Assembly: GCA_947588325.1 (NCBI GenBank) | Contig: CANPYH010000027.1 | Span: 1 to 14,115 of the forward strand | Length of the DNA: 14,115 nucleotides | Origin: an uncultured Clostridia bacterium | GTDB lineage: Bacteria > Bacillota > Clostridia > Christensenellales > Pumilibacteraceae | Reading direction: 5' to 3' | Shown: in pieces, positions 14,080 through 14,115 of the stretch | Layout of the letters: every line of letters starts with the position of its first letter | Position numbering within the stretch: the first letter of the stretch is position 1 | Program-made: the position numbers and the translations under genes | Notes under the pieces: model-generated | Seen by the model: only the letters and a program-made list of their open reading frames with translations | What the model was told of the DNA's origin: nothing | Databases searched by the model: none

Positions 14080-14115
14080 TTAAATATATCCTTTTGCACA
14101 AGCCCATACCGAACC
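14080..14115 (-). CDS. Possible 3' end of a leftward gene (partial)
   Basis: On the minus strand a frame open from the window edge reads GSVWACAKGYI and ends in TAA (14082-14080), 7 nt before the hairpin described above. The only support is this spacing; eleven codons are too few for any identification, and other frames are also open. Confidence 0.25.
   Translation of the reverse strand, partial: GSVWACAKGYI

Overview
The window looks like a chromosomal segment of a Clostridia-type (low-GC-lineage Gram-positive, Bacillota) bacterium, probably an uncultured anaerobe. This is inferred from the EcfA1-EcfA2-EcfT-TruA gene order, a ComEC protein, a LepB-type signal peptidase, consensus sigma-A promoters, and a dispersed-repeat-like foldback of a kind I associate from memory with gut Clostridia. 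The core genes are fairly GC-rich for that phylum; the rightmost ~1.1 kb is visibly AT-richer. I see no tRNA, rRNA, CRISPR array or transposase.

Layout. Bases 137-10117 are leftward genes. Reading in the direction of transcription, they are: an alpha/beta-hydrolase (8510-10117), signal peptidase I lepB, ecfA1, ecfA2, ecfT, truA, then a new promoter followed by ftsH, a membrane-anchored protein of unknown function, and mnmE. The first six are packed with gaps of 6-11 nt or an overlap and look like one operon driven by a promoter at 10126-10155. That promoter would make a nearly leaderless mRNA. The ftsH promoter lies in the 74-nt gap after truA.

From the divergent 142-nt intergenic region a perfect consensus promoter (TTGACA, 17 bp, TATAAT) drives a cyclophilin-type prolyl isomerase rightwards, followed by a ComEC-like DNA-uptake channel whose C-terminal metallo-beta-lactamase-like domain appears to have lost its metal ligands. 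A further rightward gene (13036-13641) encodes an unrecognised two-helix membrane protein with a lysine-rich tail; it has its own promoter, again with almost no leader, and a strong intrinsic terminator.

Bases 13642-14115 hold no complete gene. They contain that terminator, a 197-bp foldback element (13780-13976) with perfect 15-bp outer and 24-bp inner inverted arms separated by unrelated side hairpins, smaller hairpins, and possibly the 3' end of a leftward gene at the window edge.

Functional themes: protein quality control and secretion at the membrane (FtsH, LepB, prolyl isomerase), vitamin/metal uptake energising (ECF module without its substrate-binding subunit), tRNA modification (TruA, MnmE) and DNA uptake (ComEC). 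The most noteworthy items are the foldback element, the degenerate ComEC domain, the ftsH-coupled unknown protein, and the repeated use of leaderless or ultra-short-leader promoters.
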